Of a stretch of 49,729 nucleotides of DNA, positions 1-7,078 are shown one piece after another. Position 1 is the first letter of the stretch, and each line of letters begins with the position of its first letter. Both the position numbers and the translations under genes were made by a program. The stretch comes from Thiohalocapsa marina. Lineage in GTDB: Bacteria; Pseudomonadota; Gammaproteobacteria; Chromatiales; Chromatiaceae. The notes under the pieces were generated by a model. It worked only from the letters and a program-made list of their open reading frames with translations. It was not told where the DNA came from and did no database searches. The stretch covers positions 1-49,729 of the forward strand of contig NZ_VWXX01000029.1 of assembly GCF_008632335.1 (NCBI RefSeq), written 5' to 3'.

Positions 1-111
1 TCGTCAGTGGAGGACCTGCAGGCCAAAATCGCCGACTTCATCGAGCATTTCAATAAGACAATGGCCAAGCCGTTTCGTTGGACCTACCAGGGTAAGCCTC
101 TCAAGGCTTGA
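1..111 (+). pseudogene. IS630-family transposase, C-terminal end only (5' part outside window)
   Basis: Frame 1 is open from the first base to a TGA at 109-111 and encodes the last 36 residues of a protein. The tail contains FIEHFNKTMAKPFRWTYQG, which matches the conserved C-terminus of IS630/Tc1-type DDE transposases (F-x-x-x-F-N-x-x-M-A-K-P-F-x-W-T-Y-x-G). The catalytic residues would lie upstream of the window, so whether the full gene is intact cannot be judged. It is probably an insertion sequence abutting the element; a second IS630-type gene starts at the other window edge. Confidence 0.8.
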
Positions 112-425
112 GGCATTCAAACGGTCTCAGGATTTCAAAACGAATGCACTAGTGCCCCTTTAGGGCAGCCTGGGGTCGTAGCCACGTCCACGCTCGTGGC
201 AAGGCGCATCCGACGGAGTCACGCCATAGCGGCGCGCGTCGTAGGACCAGGTGTGGCCACCACCCCGCGCCCGCCCGGCGCGGCACCCGCCACCACCGGC
301 CGACCGCGCCACGCTTGTCGGTAGCGTGGCTCGACGAGGTGAAAACAACCGCTCGCAGCGAGGGGGGTCAGGGAATGGTATCTAAGCTGTACATAAAAAC
401 AGCCCATTAGCTCGCTGCCACACGG

Positions 426-635
426 ATGCCAACATGGCCGTCGAGTCACAGGATACCGAGCGGTTCCCGTACTGCCGCCGCTGTCCCGAGCAGACCGCCT
501 CTCTATCAAGTCGTCCAACAGCACCTGGATGCCTGCCTCGCGCTGGCGGCCCAAGACTGCTGGCACGCTCACCGAGCAGGTGCGCCTACGGGCGCTGCGC
601 TGATTCGCCTGCGGTGGGCTAATCGAGCCGCGTGA
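426..635 (+). pseudogene. Possible remnant of an IS91/Y1-type transposase N-terminus
   Basis: A 69-codon stretch contains PPLYQVVQQHLDACLALAAQ, which resembles the N-terminal segment before the zinc-binding region of IS91-type transposases (P-L-Y-x-V-V-x-x-H). The frame then breaks up and no CxxC zinc motif or HUH/Y1 motif follows. The rest of 112-860 shows no convincing gene on either strand. This is a resemblance judged by eye only and may be chance. Confidence 0.22.
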
Positions 636-860
636 CGTCCGCGATATGCTCGCCGACCCCGACCGCACAAGTGTCCGCTAAACGAGCGGTTGCGGTTCTT
701 CACCGACGCCAGCCGGGGTTCCGGACCTGGGACGGAGGAGACGGGGCGACCTGCAAACCCAATGTCCGCTTTCTCCCCGCGGCACTTGTCCGCAGCTTCG
801 CAGCGTTACCAAATCCTGGTGCTTCAACCGCTCGTCGTCCCGGTGTATCTGAATCATCCT

Positions 861-950
861 ACCGCCGGCGTCTGGTGCAGGTAGGTCAGGTCATTGACCT
901 GCCGCAGCACGAACTCCGCGACATCGGCCCGGCTGATGCGCCCGCCCTTG
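861..950. repeat. 90-bp direct repeat, copy 1: orphan 3' end of the reductase gene
   Basis: Positions 861-950 are nearly identical to 2450-2539 (88 of 90 bases by my alignment; the mismatches fall in the GAACTCCGCG/GAACGCGGCG block). Copy 2 is the 3' coding end of the NAD(P)-binding protein gene, so copy 1 is an orphan fragment of that gene on the same strand. The two copies bracket the first EEP-family gene. This suggests that this gene entered, or a segment was duplicated, by a recombination event that copied the reductase 3' end. Confidence 0.9.
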
Positions 951-983
951 TTGAAGGACCGGCGCGGCGCCGCCGCACGCGGA

Positions 984-2381
984 TCAGTGTGCGTCGATTT
1001 CCGTGATCAGGGCAAAAAGCTGATGTTCGATGAACTTGCCCAAGTCCGCCCTCAGCGCCGGACTGGCGTTTTCTCCTAGCTGTTGAGCAAACGCCCGGAT
1101 TGACGCAATGTCCCGTGAATCAAAAGACGGCGTGACTCCGCGCGCGGCGCTTTCCAGGTCCGGCTGCAGCATTCGGATCAACTTGAGTGCCCTCCAGGTC
1201 AACCCGGGCCGGGTAAGCAGTTGGGCGCGCACTTCATCGCTGTGGCGGTAATAGGTGTCGACGAGCTGGCGACCAACGGGCGATGTCGACAGGACATCAT
1301 CACGTACCACCCGCAGCAGATCGATCCAGCTGGCCCGGTTGGGCTGCTGCGCGAGCGCTGTTTCGGCCGCACAGTCACTCGTCGAGGTTGGTATGGTCAG
1401 GTCGGCAAAGACCGGCAGGTGATCAGAGGCAGTCTCGCACACCACGGGTTCCAGTGGGGCACCCCACAGCGGTAGGCCGCCCGCGAGCCCTTCGTCGGCG
1501 CAGTCGTAGACCTGGGCCAGAGGCTCCAACGCGCGAATGCTGTCATCGGCCAGCACATAGTCGATCCGTCGTCCGGACTCCGGGCGCGTGGCATCGCTAC
1601 CGTCGAGTTGCGTGGCTTCAAGGATGGACCCGTGCGGCGCAAGCCAGGCGAATGGGTCGTTCAGAAGGCCCTCATCGGCCAACATCGCCTCGATGTCGGC
1701 CCCTGTATCGAAGTCCCCGGGCAGGTCGTCCGGGATGCTGGTGAACACCTCCGGTGTCATTGGGCCGTCGCCAACATCGGCGTTGAGGTCGCCCAGCATC
1801 ACGAGCGGCGCATCCGGCGCCTGGGGGTCACCCGCTGCTTGACCCATGCGATAGGATTCGATGGCGCGTCGATACTCGTCGGTGTTGGAACTGCCGGATT
1901 TGAGATGACTGACGATCATACGCAGTCGGTCGCCGTCGCCTGTGAGCTCCAGCTCGACCTCCAGGATGTAGCGCGTCAGGTCGTTGGCGAGCGGATCGCC
2001 GGAGAGTTCGGCCGAGGACCAGTCCTCACTCCAGGTGATAGGAAAGTCTGACAGAAAGGCTGTGCGTTGGCTCCCAAAGGGACCATAGGGGGCGACCACG
2101 GAGTAGGTATACCCCAGGTCGAAGGCCAGATCGCCCAGGTAGTCGACGTCATCGGCGCTGACCACTTCCTGGACGGCAACCACGTTGGCGTTGATGCGCG
2201 CGAGCACGGCGGCCGTGGCGTCGTATTCCTCGGAGCCCGGCGCCCCAACGGTTTCGACGTTCCAGGTTACGACACGGACGGCTTGGTCGGCGAGGGCATA
2301 AGCGGAGACTAGGCCGATCAGCAGGCTGATGAGCACTGCCCGGCGGAGCCGCTTCAGGGAAGGAAGACTTGTTCTGAGCAT
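984..2381 (-). CDS. Secreted endonuclease/exonuclease/phosphatase (EEP) family protein, paralogue 1
   Basis: The 465-residue protein begins with a basic segment and a hydrophobic stretch ending near SAYALA-DQ, a typical Sec signal peptide. The mature part carries the EEP superfamily motifs: TWNVET near residue 40, VQEV (catalytic Glu), GDLNAD, RRIDYVLAD and the terminal SDHLPV. The family cleaves phosphodiester or phosphomonoester bonds with a divalent metal; here it would act outside the cytoplasm. The last ~120 residues (DVLSTSPVGRQLVDTYYRHS and after) resemble the helical tail found in CFI-box-CTERM proteins, but the CFI box is absent. The start at 2381 is chosen because GGAGGG lies just upstream and the signal peptide follows. 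A close paralogue lies at 33954-35177. The substrate cannot be told from sequence. Confidence 0.85.
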   Translation of the reverse strand: MLRTSLPSLKRLRRAVLISLLIGLVSAYALADQAVRVVTWNVETVGAPGSEEYDATAAVLARINANVVAVQEVVSADDVDYLGDLAFDLGYTYSVVAPYGPFGSQRTAFLSDFPITWSEDWSSAELSGDPLANDLTRYILEVELELTGDGDRLRMIVSHLKSGSSNTDEYRRAIESYRMGQAAGDPQAPDAPLVMLGDLNADVGDGPMTPEVFTSIPDDLPGDFDTGADIEAMLADEGLLNDPFAWLAPHGSILEATQLDGSDATRPESGRRIDYVLADDSIRALEPLAQVYDCADEGLAGGLPLWGAPLEPVVCETASDHLPVFADLTIPTSTSDCAAETALAQQPNRASWIDLLRVVRDDVLSTSPVGRQLVDTYYRHSDEVRAQLLTRPGLTWRALKLIRMLQPDLESAARGVTPSFDSRDIASIRAFAQQLGENASPALRADLGKFIEHQLFALITEIDAH

Positions 2382-2442
2382 GAGACCCTCCGAAGGGCAT
2401 GGGGGCGGGCAATGCATTGCCCGGCTTTTCGTGTTGGCCGCC

Positions 2443-3054
2443 TCAGCTCACCGCCGGCGTCTGGTGCAGGTAGGTCAGGTCATTGACCTGCCGCAGCACG
2501 AACGCGGCGACATCGGCCCGGCTGATGCGCCCGCCCTTGATCCCGCGGTCGAGTCCATGCCGGTAGCGCCCGGTGCGCGGGCCATTGGTCAGGCCGACGG
2601 GCCGGACGATGGTCCAGTCCAGATCGCTCGCCTTGATCAGTCGCTCCTGCTCTTCCTTGGCCTGCATGATCGGCTTCAGGGTCAGGTCCATGATGAGCCG
2701 AAGTAGCGGATTGAGCTGACCGCGGCTGTCACCCACCCCGAGCGAGGTGACGGCAACCAGGCGGCGCACGTGGTGCGCGTGCATGGCCTTCAGGATCTGC
2801 TCGGTACCCACCGCCTCGATCGGCGTTGCGTTGCCGTGGGAGCCGAGCACGCAGATGACGGCGTCCGCGCTCTCGATGCAGCGCGCGGTCGCCTCAGCAT
2901 CGCGCACGTCCCCGAGATGCAGCACCAATCGCGGGTGCTCCGCGAGCTTACTCGGATCACGCACCAGGGCGCTGACCTGGTGGCCCTGGGCCAGGGCCTG
3001 CTCGACCACCTCGCGGCCGGTGCCGCCGGTTCCGCCAAAGACTGCGATCAGCAT
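2443..3054 (-). CDS. NAD(P)-binding atypical SDR / NmrA-like protein
   Basis: This 203-residue protein has a Rossmann fold start, MLIAVFGGTGGTGREVVEQA, with the GxxGxxG dinucleotide motif, then ALVRDPSKL, LHLGDVRD, an ICVLGSHG strand, VTSLGVGDS and WTIVRPVGLTNG. This order is typical of the short atypical SDR family (biliverdin reductase B / NmrA-like, about 200-220 residues). These proteins bind NAD(P) and act as small reductases or redox sensors. It is complete, with GGGGGA about 7 nt upstream of the ATG. The last 90 bp are duplicated at 861-950. The gene runs in the same direction as the upstream XRE regulator, 54 bp away. Substrate unknown. Confidence 0.85.
   Translation of the reverse strand: MLIAVFGGTGGTGREVVEQALAQGHQVSALVRDPSKLAEHPRLVLHLGDVRDAEATARCIESADAVICVLGSHGNATPIEAVGTEQILKAMHAHHVRRLVAVTSLGVGDSRGQLNPLLRLIMDLTLKPIMQAKEEQERLIKASDLDWTIVRPVGLTNGPRTGRYRHGLDRGIKGGRISRADVAAFVLRQVNDLTYLHQTPAVS
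2450..2539. repeat. 90-bp direct repeat, copy 2 (inside the reductase gene)
   Basis: Intact source copy of the repeat described at 861-950. It covers most of the last 30 codons of the NAD(P)-binding protein (ISRADVAAFVLRQVNDLTYL and flanks). Confidence 0.9.
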
Positions 3055-3108
3055 CAGTGTTCCCCCTTGGTTCCGCGCAATGACACGGCCGGTCCAGTTC
3101 CCGCCGCG

Positions 3109-3513
3109 CTAGCCCCGCAGCTTCGCCCGCGCCCGCCGCTTCCGCCGCGTGGTGTCCTCCATGCTCCCCAGCGCCACATACTCCGCCACCGCCAGCACGA
3201 CATCCTGCCCGCGCGCATCGGTCGCCCTGTACGTCTCCAGCAGCCGCTCCTCGGTCTCCGCCAGGACCAGCTTCGGTTGATCTTCATCCAGGCACAGCAA
3301 GTACGCCGCCGTCACGTCCCCCAGGGCCTCCGCAAGGCTCACTGCGGACTCCACGCTCAGCCGCCTCAGCCCCTGCTCGTAGTCGCTGATTTGGACGTTG
3401 TCCACCTGGCCGCCGGTCAAGGCCGCCAGCTGCTTCTGGTTGAGCCCGTGTGCCTCCCGCGCGGCACGCAGACGCTCGGCAATCGCTGCATTCAGTTGCC
3501 CTCGTTCGACCAC
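3109..3513 (-). CDS. XRE-family helix-turn-helix transcriptional regulator
   Basis: This 134-residue protein has an N-terminal HTH_3 domain: RLRAAREAHGLNQKQLAALT, then VDNVQISDYEQGLRRLSVES, a classic Cro/C1-type DNA-binding domain at residues ~14-70. After it comes LAEALGDVTAAYLLCLDED, then a basic tail rich in Arg/Lys (RRKRRARAKLRG). The whole is longer than a bare Cro protein and has no peptidase or cupin domain. It probably acts as a repressor. It lies 41 bp downstream of the small gene at 3555-3833 and 54 bp upstream of the reductase, all on the minus strand. Target not evident. Confidence 0.85.
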   Translation of the reverse strand: MVERGQLNAAIAERLRAAREAHGLNQKQLAALTGGQVDNVQISDYEQGLRRLSVESAVSLAEALGDVTAAYLLCLDEDQPKLVLAETEERLLETYRATDARGQDVVLAVAEYVALGSMEDTTRRKRRARAKLRG

Positions 3514-3554
3514 TCAGTCGTCTCCGGTAAGGTTCCGGTCACGCGCCCGCGGGC

Positions 3555-3833
3555 TCAATGCCGCGGCCAGGGGTTCGCCGGCCCGCGATGCTCGCGCAAC
3601 TGCCGCTCCAGCGCCGGCCAACCGCGCAGCGCATCAGCGAGCGCCTCCGCCACCGTTCGCGCATCCGCCGACGCCGCCCAGGCCGACACGAAACCCCCGA
3701 GCCACCAGCGCTGCGCGACCGCATCGCCGAGGGGCGGGTACAGCAGCCCATCCGCGCATGCGGACAGGTAGGCCGCCTCGCCAGCCTCGAACCAGTCGAG
3801 CCCGGGCATGGCCTCGGAGACGCTTTGACGCAT
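3555..3833 (-). CDS. Hypothetical protein
   Basis: 92 residues from ATG at 3833 (MRQSVSEAMPGLDWFEAGEA), or 107 from the upstream ATG at 3878. It is acidic, rich in Ala and Trp (QRWWLGGFVSAWAASADART) and ends NPWPRH. No signal peptide, membrane segment or known motif. The WxxGFxxAW pattern resembles short Ala-rich phage or ICE proteins of the Rmf/CrpP type, but I cannot assign it. It precedes the XRE regulator on the same strand and may be co-transcribed. Confidence is mainly in it being coding. Confidence 0.5.
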   Translation of the reverse strand: MRQSVSEAMPGLDWFEAGEAAYLSACADGLLYPPLGDAVAQRWWLGGFVSAWAASADARTVAEALADALRGWPALERQLREHRGPANPWPRH

Positions 3834-4011
3834 GTCCACGTATCCCGTCGGAACACAGCAATTCAGGTAGACTATCACCAGATGGGCGCGCTGAGTAGTC
3901 GCAGTGTTATTCGAGCGCGCACGGTGTACCGCGGCGGGGCGAACGCAGCCGCGCGCTGCGCCGGCGGCCCGGTCGCGGCCTGTTAATCTGCACCATGGCC
4001 ATGTGCCGGAG

Positions 4012-4593
4012 ATGATGAGGATCGCCGATCCGCCCCTTGCGCCTCAGCTCGATAACCACAGCGTCGTCGCGTTCTGCGAGGCCTGCGGCTACTCCGCGGT
4101 CTTGGAGTGCGCACGCATCCCTGAGGGGATCGGCACGCGGGCGCTGACGGCGCGGCTTCGCTGCACGAAGTGCGGTGCCCGCAAGGCCACCATCCGCATC
4201 TCTATACCGGCGCGGGCGGCTTCCAGTATGGCCCGCATTGACCGCGCGAACAGACCCGAACAGAACGGGTCAGACGACGGAGACGATTCTCAGAGCGGTG
4301 TCCCCGGCCGCGGCATCCCGGCGGCTTTGGCGCGAGACGCCATACCACCGAAGAATTTTCACAACCAGCTTTCAGCCGTTGTGAAAATCGCAGTGTCGGC
4401 CCTTCCCGTGCAGTGTCGACCGCACCGCGCGACATCGAACGCATCGCCCGGTTCTCCTCACGGAGGGATAGCAACAACACCGTCGCGGAGAGATGCAACG
4501 GAGAGAGAGGATGCCTTGTGGTCGCAGTCGGCACCGACGACCGCCAAGACTCATCGGACAACGCGGCTGGCATCGTCCGCATCAGGAGAGTGA
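4012..4593 (+). CDS. Small zinc-ribbon protein (C-terminal half doubtful)
   Basis: The first ~65 codons encode VAFCEACGYSAVLECARI and LRCTKCGARKATIRIS, two CxxC knuckles of a zinc ribbon about 30 residues apart. Proteins of this kind (60-90 residues) bind zinc and often nucleic acid; their functions are mostly unknown. The reading frame continues to 4593, but from about 4220 the composition changes and an inverted repeat sits inside it, so the natural C-terminus was probably lost and read-through sequence follows. Two consecutive ATGs (4012, 4015) follow GGAG with very short spacing. The gene diverges from the minus-strand gene at 3555-3833. Confidence 0.5.
   Translation: MMRIADPPLAPQLDNHSVVAFCEACGYSAVLECARIPEGIGTRALTARLRCTKCGARKATIRISIPARAASSMARIDRANRPEQNGSDDGDDSQSGVPGRGIPAALARDAIPPKNFHNQLSAVVKIAVSALPVQCRPHRATSNASPGSPHGGIATTPSRRDATEREDALWSQSAPTTAKTHRTTRLASSASGE
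4356..4387. repeat. Perfect inverted repeat TTTTCACAAC...GTTGTGAAAA
   Basis: Arms TTTTCACAAC (4356-4365) and GTTGTGAAAA (4378-4387) are perfectly complementary across a 12-base loop. No T-run follows on either strand, so it is not a classical terminator. It could be an operator or a relic of a small mobile element. It lies in the doubtful tail of the zinc-ribbon ORF; 4600-4826 holds nothing I recognise. Confidence 0.75.
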
Positions 4594-4826
4594 GGACCAG
4601 AGCGCCGGGGGATTTGCAGGCGTTTGGTGATCGCTGACCTTGACGAAGGTTGCCCGGGTGAGGGACGTCTGGACATCGAACCTCTATATCGGCGCGTGCG
4701 TCGGGAACAGTGGATAAGGTCAACTGAACGATCGCCGATCGGCCCGGAAAGGGGCTGCCAGCTCCTTACCTGAGCAGCCAGAAGGCGGGGCGCCCGCGCG
4801 GTCAATGCCGGGCGTCTTCGAGGCGG

Positions 4827-5348
4827 CTAGGGCTTGATGTCGAGCACCGGCGTGTCGGGGAAGGCGTCGATGGCGTCGATCTCGATGCGGTTGCCGTCGA
4901 CCGAGAGCACCCGACAGCGGCTCATGGCGATCAGATTGGGACGCACGGGCGCGCGCGTGGCGAAGACGCCGCGCAGCGGATTCTCGGGATTGCCGCGGGG
5001 GTGCACCTGCAGGATGGCGCGCTGCTGTGGGGTATCGTTGCGGTCAAACCAGTACAGGACCCAAATTGCATCGAGCGCTTCGACGCCGAGCAAGGCGGGC
5101 TGGTATCGCTCGTCGACCTCGATGAGGGTCCGGTCGTCGTCTTTTCGGATCCAGCCGATGGGCCGGATCGCGTAGACGACATCCGCTGCCCCCTCGGCAA
5201 GGCTCGCGGGACCTGGTAATGCTGCAAGGCCCATGACAAGCGCTGCATGGAAGAAGCCAATCACGCGACGCTGCGCCCGCGTGCGCCAAAGACCAATCGA
5301 TCGACCTGACGACCTGTCGTTCCATGTCCGGCGTCGCCATGCCTTCAT
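4827..5348 (-). CDS. TsaA/TrmO-like (UPF0066) domain protein with possible signal peptide
   Basis: The C-terminal ~115 residues carry the TsaA-like fold motifs: RPIGWIRKDDDRTLIEVDER, IWVLYWFDRNDT, VHPRGNPENPLRGVFATRAP, RPNLI and DAFPDTPVLDIKP. Family members such as TrmO N6-methylate t6A37 in tRNA using SAM. This one is shorter than TrmO (~235 residues) and has no C-terminal TrmO domain. Before the domain is a hydrophobic stretch, VIGFFHAALVMGLAALPGPA, ending in SLAEGA, which looks like a Sec signal peptide and would be odd for a tRNA enzyme. The start is uncertain: ATG 5348 gives 173 residues, GTG 5264 would start directly before the signal peptide. Confidence 0.7.
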   Translation of the reverse strand: MKAWRRRTWNDRSSGRSIGLWRTRAQRRVIGFFHAALVMGLAALPGPASLAEGAADVVYAIRPIGWIRKDDDRTLIEVDERYQPALLGVEALDAIWVLYWFDRNDTPQQRAILQVHPRGNPENPLRGVFATRAPVRPNLIAMSRCRVLSVDGNRIEIDAIDAFPDTPVLDIKP

Positions 5349-5570
5349 CGTGCATCTGTCCGCCATGTGCTGCCACACCGGTTCTGTTGTGGAGGTCCTG
5401 CTATACAAGCCTTCCGGGGACTTGCAGTGTCTAGGTGGTGAGAGCGCTGCCCCAAGGGCGAGGTTATCGCGAAACACCGCGCGTTCCGAGTGCAGGGACC
5501 GGGGAGATGATGCTCAAGTGTCGTCGTGAAGCCCGGTATCGACCGTGCGCCCGGACGTGATTGCAACGAA

Positions 5571-5775
5571 TGTAGCCAATGTAGCCAGCCCTGGCGGGAA
5601 AACGTGAAATCGCGCCGCAACCACAACCCCTGGCTACATTGGCTACATTGGCTACAAACCTGTGGATAAGTACGCCCTTGGATGCGAACGGTGGTGCAGG
5701 TCGCTGATTTTCGGTCAGCATCGCTCGGAAGCGGCCTCTCCTTTGAGCTGGCTACAAATGGCTACAGTGGCTACA
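5571..5775 (+). repeat. TGTAGCCA/TGGCTACA iteron element, copy A
   Basis: The copy contains TGTAGCCA at 5571 and 5580, then a 43-bp core (5588-5630), then TGGCTACA at 5631, 5640 and 5649, a 92-bp gap, and a second TGGCTACA triplet at 5749, 5759 and 5768. Repeat pitch is 9-10 bp, about one helical turn. The same order (two inverted octamers, 43-bp core, three octamers, ~93 bp, three octamers) recurs in copies B and C. The arrays face inwards around the core, so the core region forms an imperfect palindrome. The pattern looks like iterons bound by a dedicated protein, or a dispersed non-coding repeat. No gene is supported between 5349 and 6351. Confidence 0.9.
5661..5669 (-). other. Perfect DnaA-box sequence (TTATCCACA on minus strand) next to iteron copy A
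   Basis: TGTGGATAA directly follows the first TGGCTACA triplet (AAACC spacer). Its complement TTATCCACA is the E. coli high-affinity DnaA box. The same AAACC-TGTGGATAA context recurs at copy B; copy C has the degenerate CGTGGATCA. Confidence 0.6.
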
Positions 5776-5914
5776 AACGATCAAGCGGCTCACGCACGCG
5801 TGCTCAGTCGTGCGCCATCGTCCATCAGGAAGGGTCGAGAAGAGGGCAGGGCCTGCAGTGATTCGCTACCGGCTGGACGTCGCACTCGAGGGCAGGCCCG
5901 GCGAGCCGGTCGGT

Positions 5915-6120
5915 TGTAGCCACTGTAGCCAATTGTAGCCAGGACCATCTGAGCGGCGATGCGCCAAAGCCCAGTCCCTCCGATAGGGCGAAATCAACTG
6001 CTTACCTCGGTCTTGGATGCGCTTGGACGACGACTGTAGCCAATGTAGCCAATGTAGCCAGGGGGTGTGGTTCCGGCGCGATTTCGCGTTTTACCGCAGA
6101 TGCTGGCTACATTGGCTACA
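5915..6120 (-). repeat. TGTAGCCA/TGGCTACA iteron element, copy B (inverted relative to A)
   Basis: TGTAGCCA occurs at 5915, 5924 and 5934, then a 93-bp gap, then 6035, 6044 and 6053, a 43-bp core (6061-6103), and TGGCTACA at 6104 and 6113. Read on the minus strand this is exactly the array order of copy A. The B core is similar to the reverse complement of the A core (shared GGCGCGATTTC and CGTTTT blocks). A and B therefore form a large head-to-head structure with 139 bp between their outer arrays. Confidence 0.9.
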
Positions 6121-6124
6121 AACC

Positions 6125-6133
6125 TGTGGATAA
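6125..6133 (-). other. Perfect DnaA-box sequence next to iteron copy B
   Basis: TGTGGATAA after the TGGCTACA pair of copy B, in the same AAACC-TGTGGATAAG context as at 5661. Here it adjoins the two-octamer side, whereas in copy A it adjoins the three-octamer side. Confidence 0.6.
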
Positions 6134-6351
6134 GGACGCCTTCGGACATGATGGGTGTGGTGGGCTGCCAGTTCGGGGCATCATGTCGCGCACCAGGTCC
6201 GCCTGGAGGGCTGGCGACAGTCGGCGATGGTGGTCATGCCGTACCCGGCAACCGCTCGATTGGCCCAGACCAGCGCCATCAATCCGCCGCTGGCCGAGCG
6301 ACAGCAAAGCCAACAGTCGTGTCGTTCCGGCCGGGACGAGCGCGCGATCGA

Positions 6352-6669
6352 TCAGCCCGCGCTGTCCGCGGCACTCTTGATCGGCGTGACGGTCCCCCGT
6401 CCGCTCTCCGGCGGCGGCTCGGCAGCACCCTCCGGCGGCTTGCCCTTGAGGATCAGCTCCACGTCGCGCGCATGGCGGGCCAGATGCAGCGTCAGCTCCT
6501 CCAACTCGGTATCGGGCAGGTTCGGCAGCACCGAGCCTTCGCGCAGCCACTGCGCGAGGCGCTCGGCGTTCTCCAGCATGCGGTCATAGGCATCGGCGGC
6601 CTTCTTGTCGGCGGTGCGCAAACGTTCGACTCCTCGGCTGTCCTTGACGATGTATTCGATCTCGATCAT
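6352..6669 (-). CDS. yebG: YebG-family protein
   Basis: From ATG 6669 the 105-residue protein reads MIEIEYIVKDSRGVERLRTA, then DKKAADAYDRMLENAERLAQ and a Leu/Glu-rich helical part ending HARDVELILKG, followed by a Pro-rich tail. This matches E. coli YebG (96 residues), a small DNA-damage-inducible protein with N-terminal V-x-Y-V-x-R-x-G and K-K-E-A-D-A-Y-D-K-M-L motifs. YebG is LexA-controlled in E. coli, but I found no clear CTGT-N8-ACAG box here. A TATACT hexamer about 40 bp upstream could be a -10 element. It sits downstream of the terminator that closes the recombination operon, so it is probably its own unit. Molecular function unknown. Confidence 0.7.
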   Translation of the reverse strand: MIEIEYIVKDSRGVERLRTADKKAADAYDRMLENAERLAQWLREGSVLPNLPDTELEELTLHLARHARDVELILKGKPPEGAAEPPPESGRGTVTPIKSAADSAG

Positions 6670-6804
6670 GGTGGCAGTGTCCCCATGGAAAGGCACGTGA
6701 GGGGCGAGTATAGCCTGGACGGCCGATGCATCCGGTGATCCCCACCAGCGACTTACAGGCGCCGTGCTATTGCGTCGCACCTTCCTGTTCGCCAGAACGA
6801 CGAA

Positions 6805-6834
6805 AGGCCACACCCGGCGAACCGGATGTGGCCT
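6805..6834 (-). terminator. Intrinsic terminator closing the minus-strand recombination operon
   Basis: On the minus strand AGGCCACA pairs with TGTGGCCT and the inner CCGG-TTCG-CCGG forms a UUCG tetraloop hairpin, followed by TTTCGTCGTT. It lies 37 bp after the stop of the last gene of the run (6871). Confidence 0.65.
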
Positions 6835-6870
6835 CGTGCGTGCGGTGTTCTGCAGACGATACTCAGTCGC

Positions 6871-7077
6871 TCACGCGGCCGAATCGAACGCCTCCAGTCC
6901 AAAGGGACCGAGCCGCCAATGGCGATCCTCCTCGGCATCGCGATCGCAGAGCACCGCCGTGTGCCGCTCGGGGTCCACCGACACGACGCTCAGCGCACTG
7001 TCGTTGGTCCAGTCGATACCAGCGAGAAAGCCCTGCAGGCGCTCCAGGGAATCGGACGTGATCTGTAGGGTTGCCAT
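6871..7077 (-). CDS. Small conserved hypothetical protein coupled to radC
   Basis: 68 residues, MATLQITSDSLERLQGFLAG to LGPFGLEAFDSAA. The ATG at 7077 lies one base after the radC stop (7079-7081), so translation is almost certainly coupled. No known motif. It is acidic and looks like a compact alpha/beta protein (LSVVSVDPERHTAVLCDRD could be a beta hairpin). As the last gene of the run it is followed by the terminator at 6805-6834. Confidence 0.6.
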   Translation of the reverse strand: MATLQITSDSLERLQGFLAGIDWTNDSALSVVSVDPERHTAVLCDRDAEEDRHWRLGPFGLEAFDSAA

Positions 7078-7078
7078 G

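Noticed and set aside
5464-5721. Minus-strand ORFs through the iterons encoding VANVANVA-type peptides (also 37558-37794)
   Set aside because: The apparent similarity between these proteins results from the DNA octamer repeats; no signal outside the repeat is conserved and all frames give similar repeats.
5571-6120. CRISPR array
   Set aside because: Repeats are 8 bp with 1-2 bp between them and occur in both orientations; there are no unique 30-bp spacers and no cas genes.
6067-6738. 223-codon plus-strand ORF opposite yebG
   Set aside because: Shadow of yebG and starts inside the iteron core; no domain.
6670-6760. LexA box upstream of the yebG-like gene
   Set aside because: No CTGT-N8-ACAG pattern found; hosts may use a different LexA motif, so SOS control remains open.
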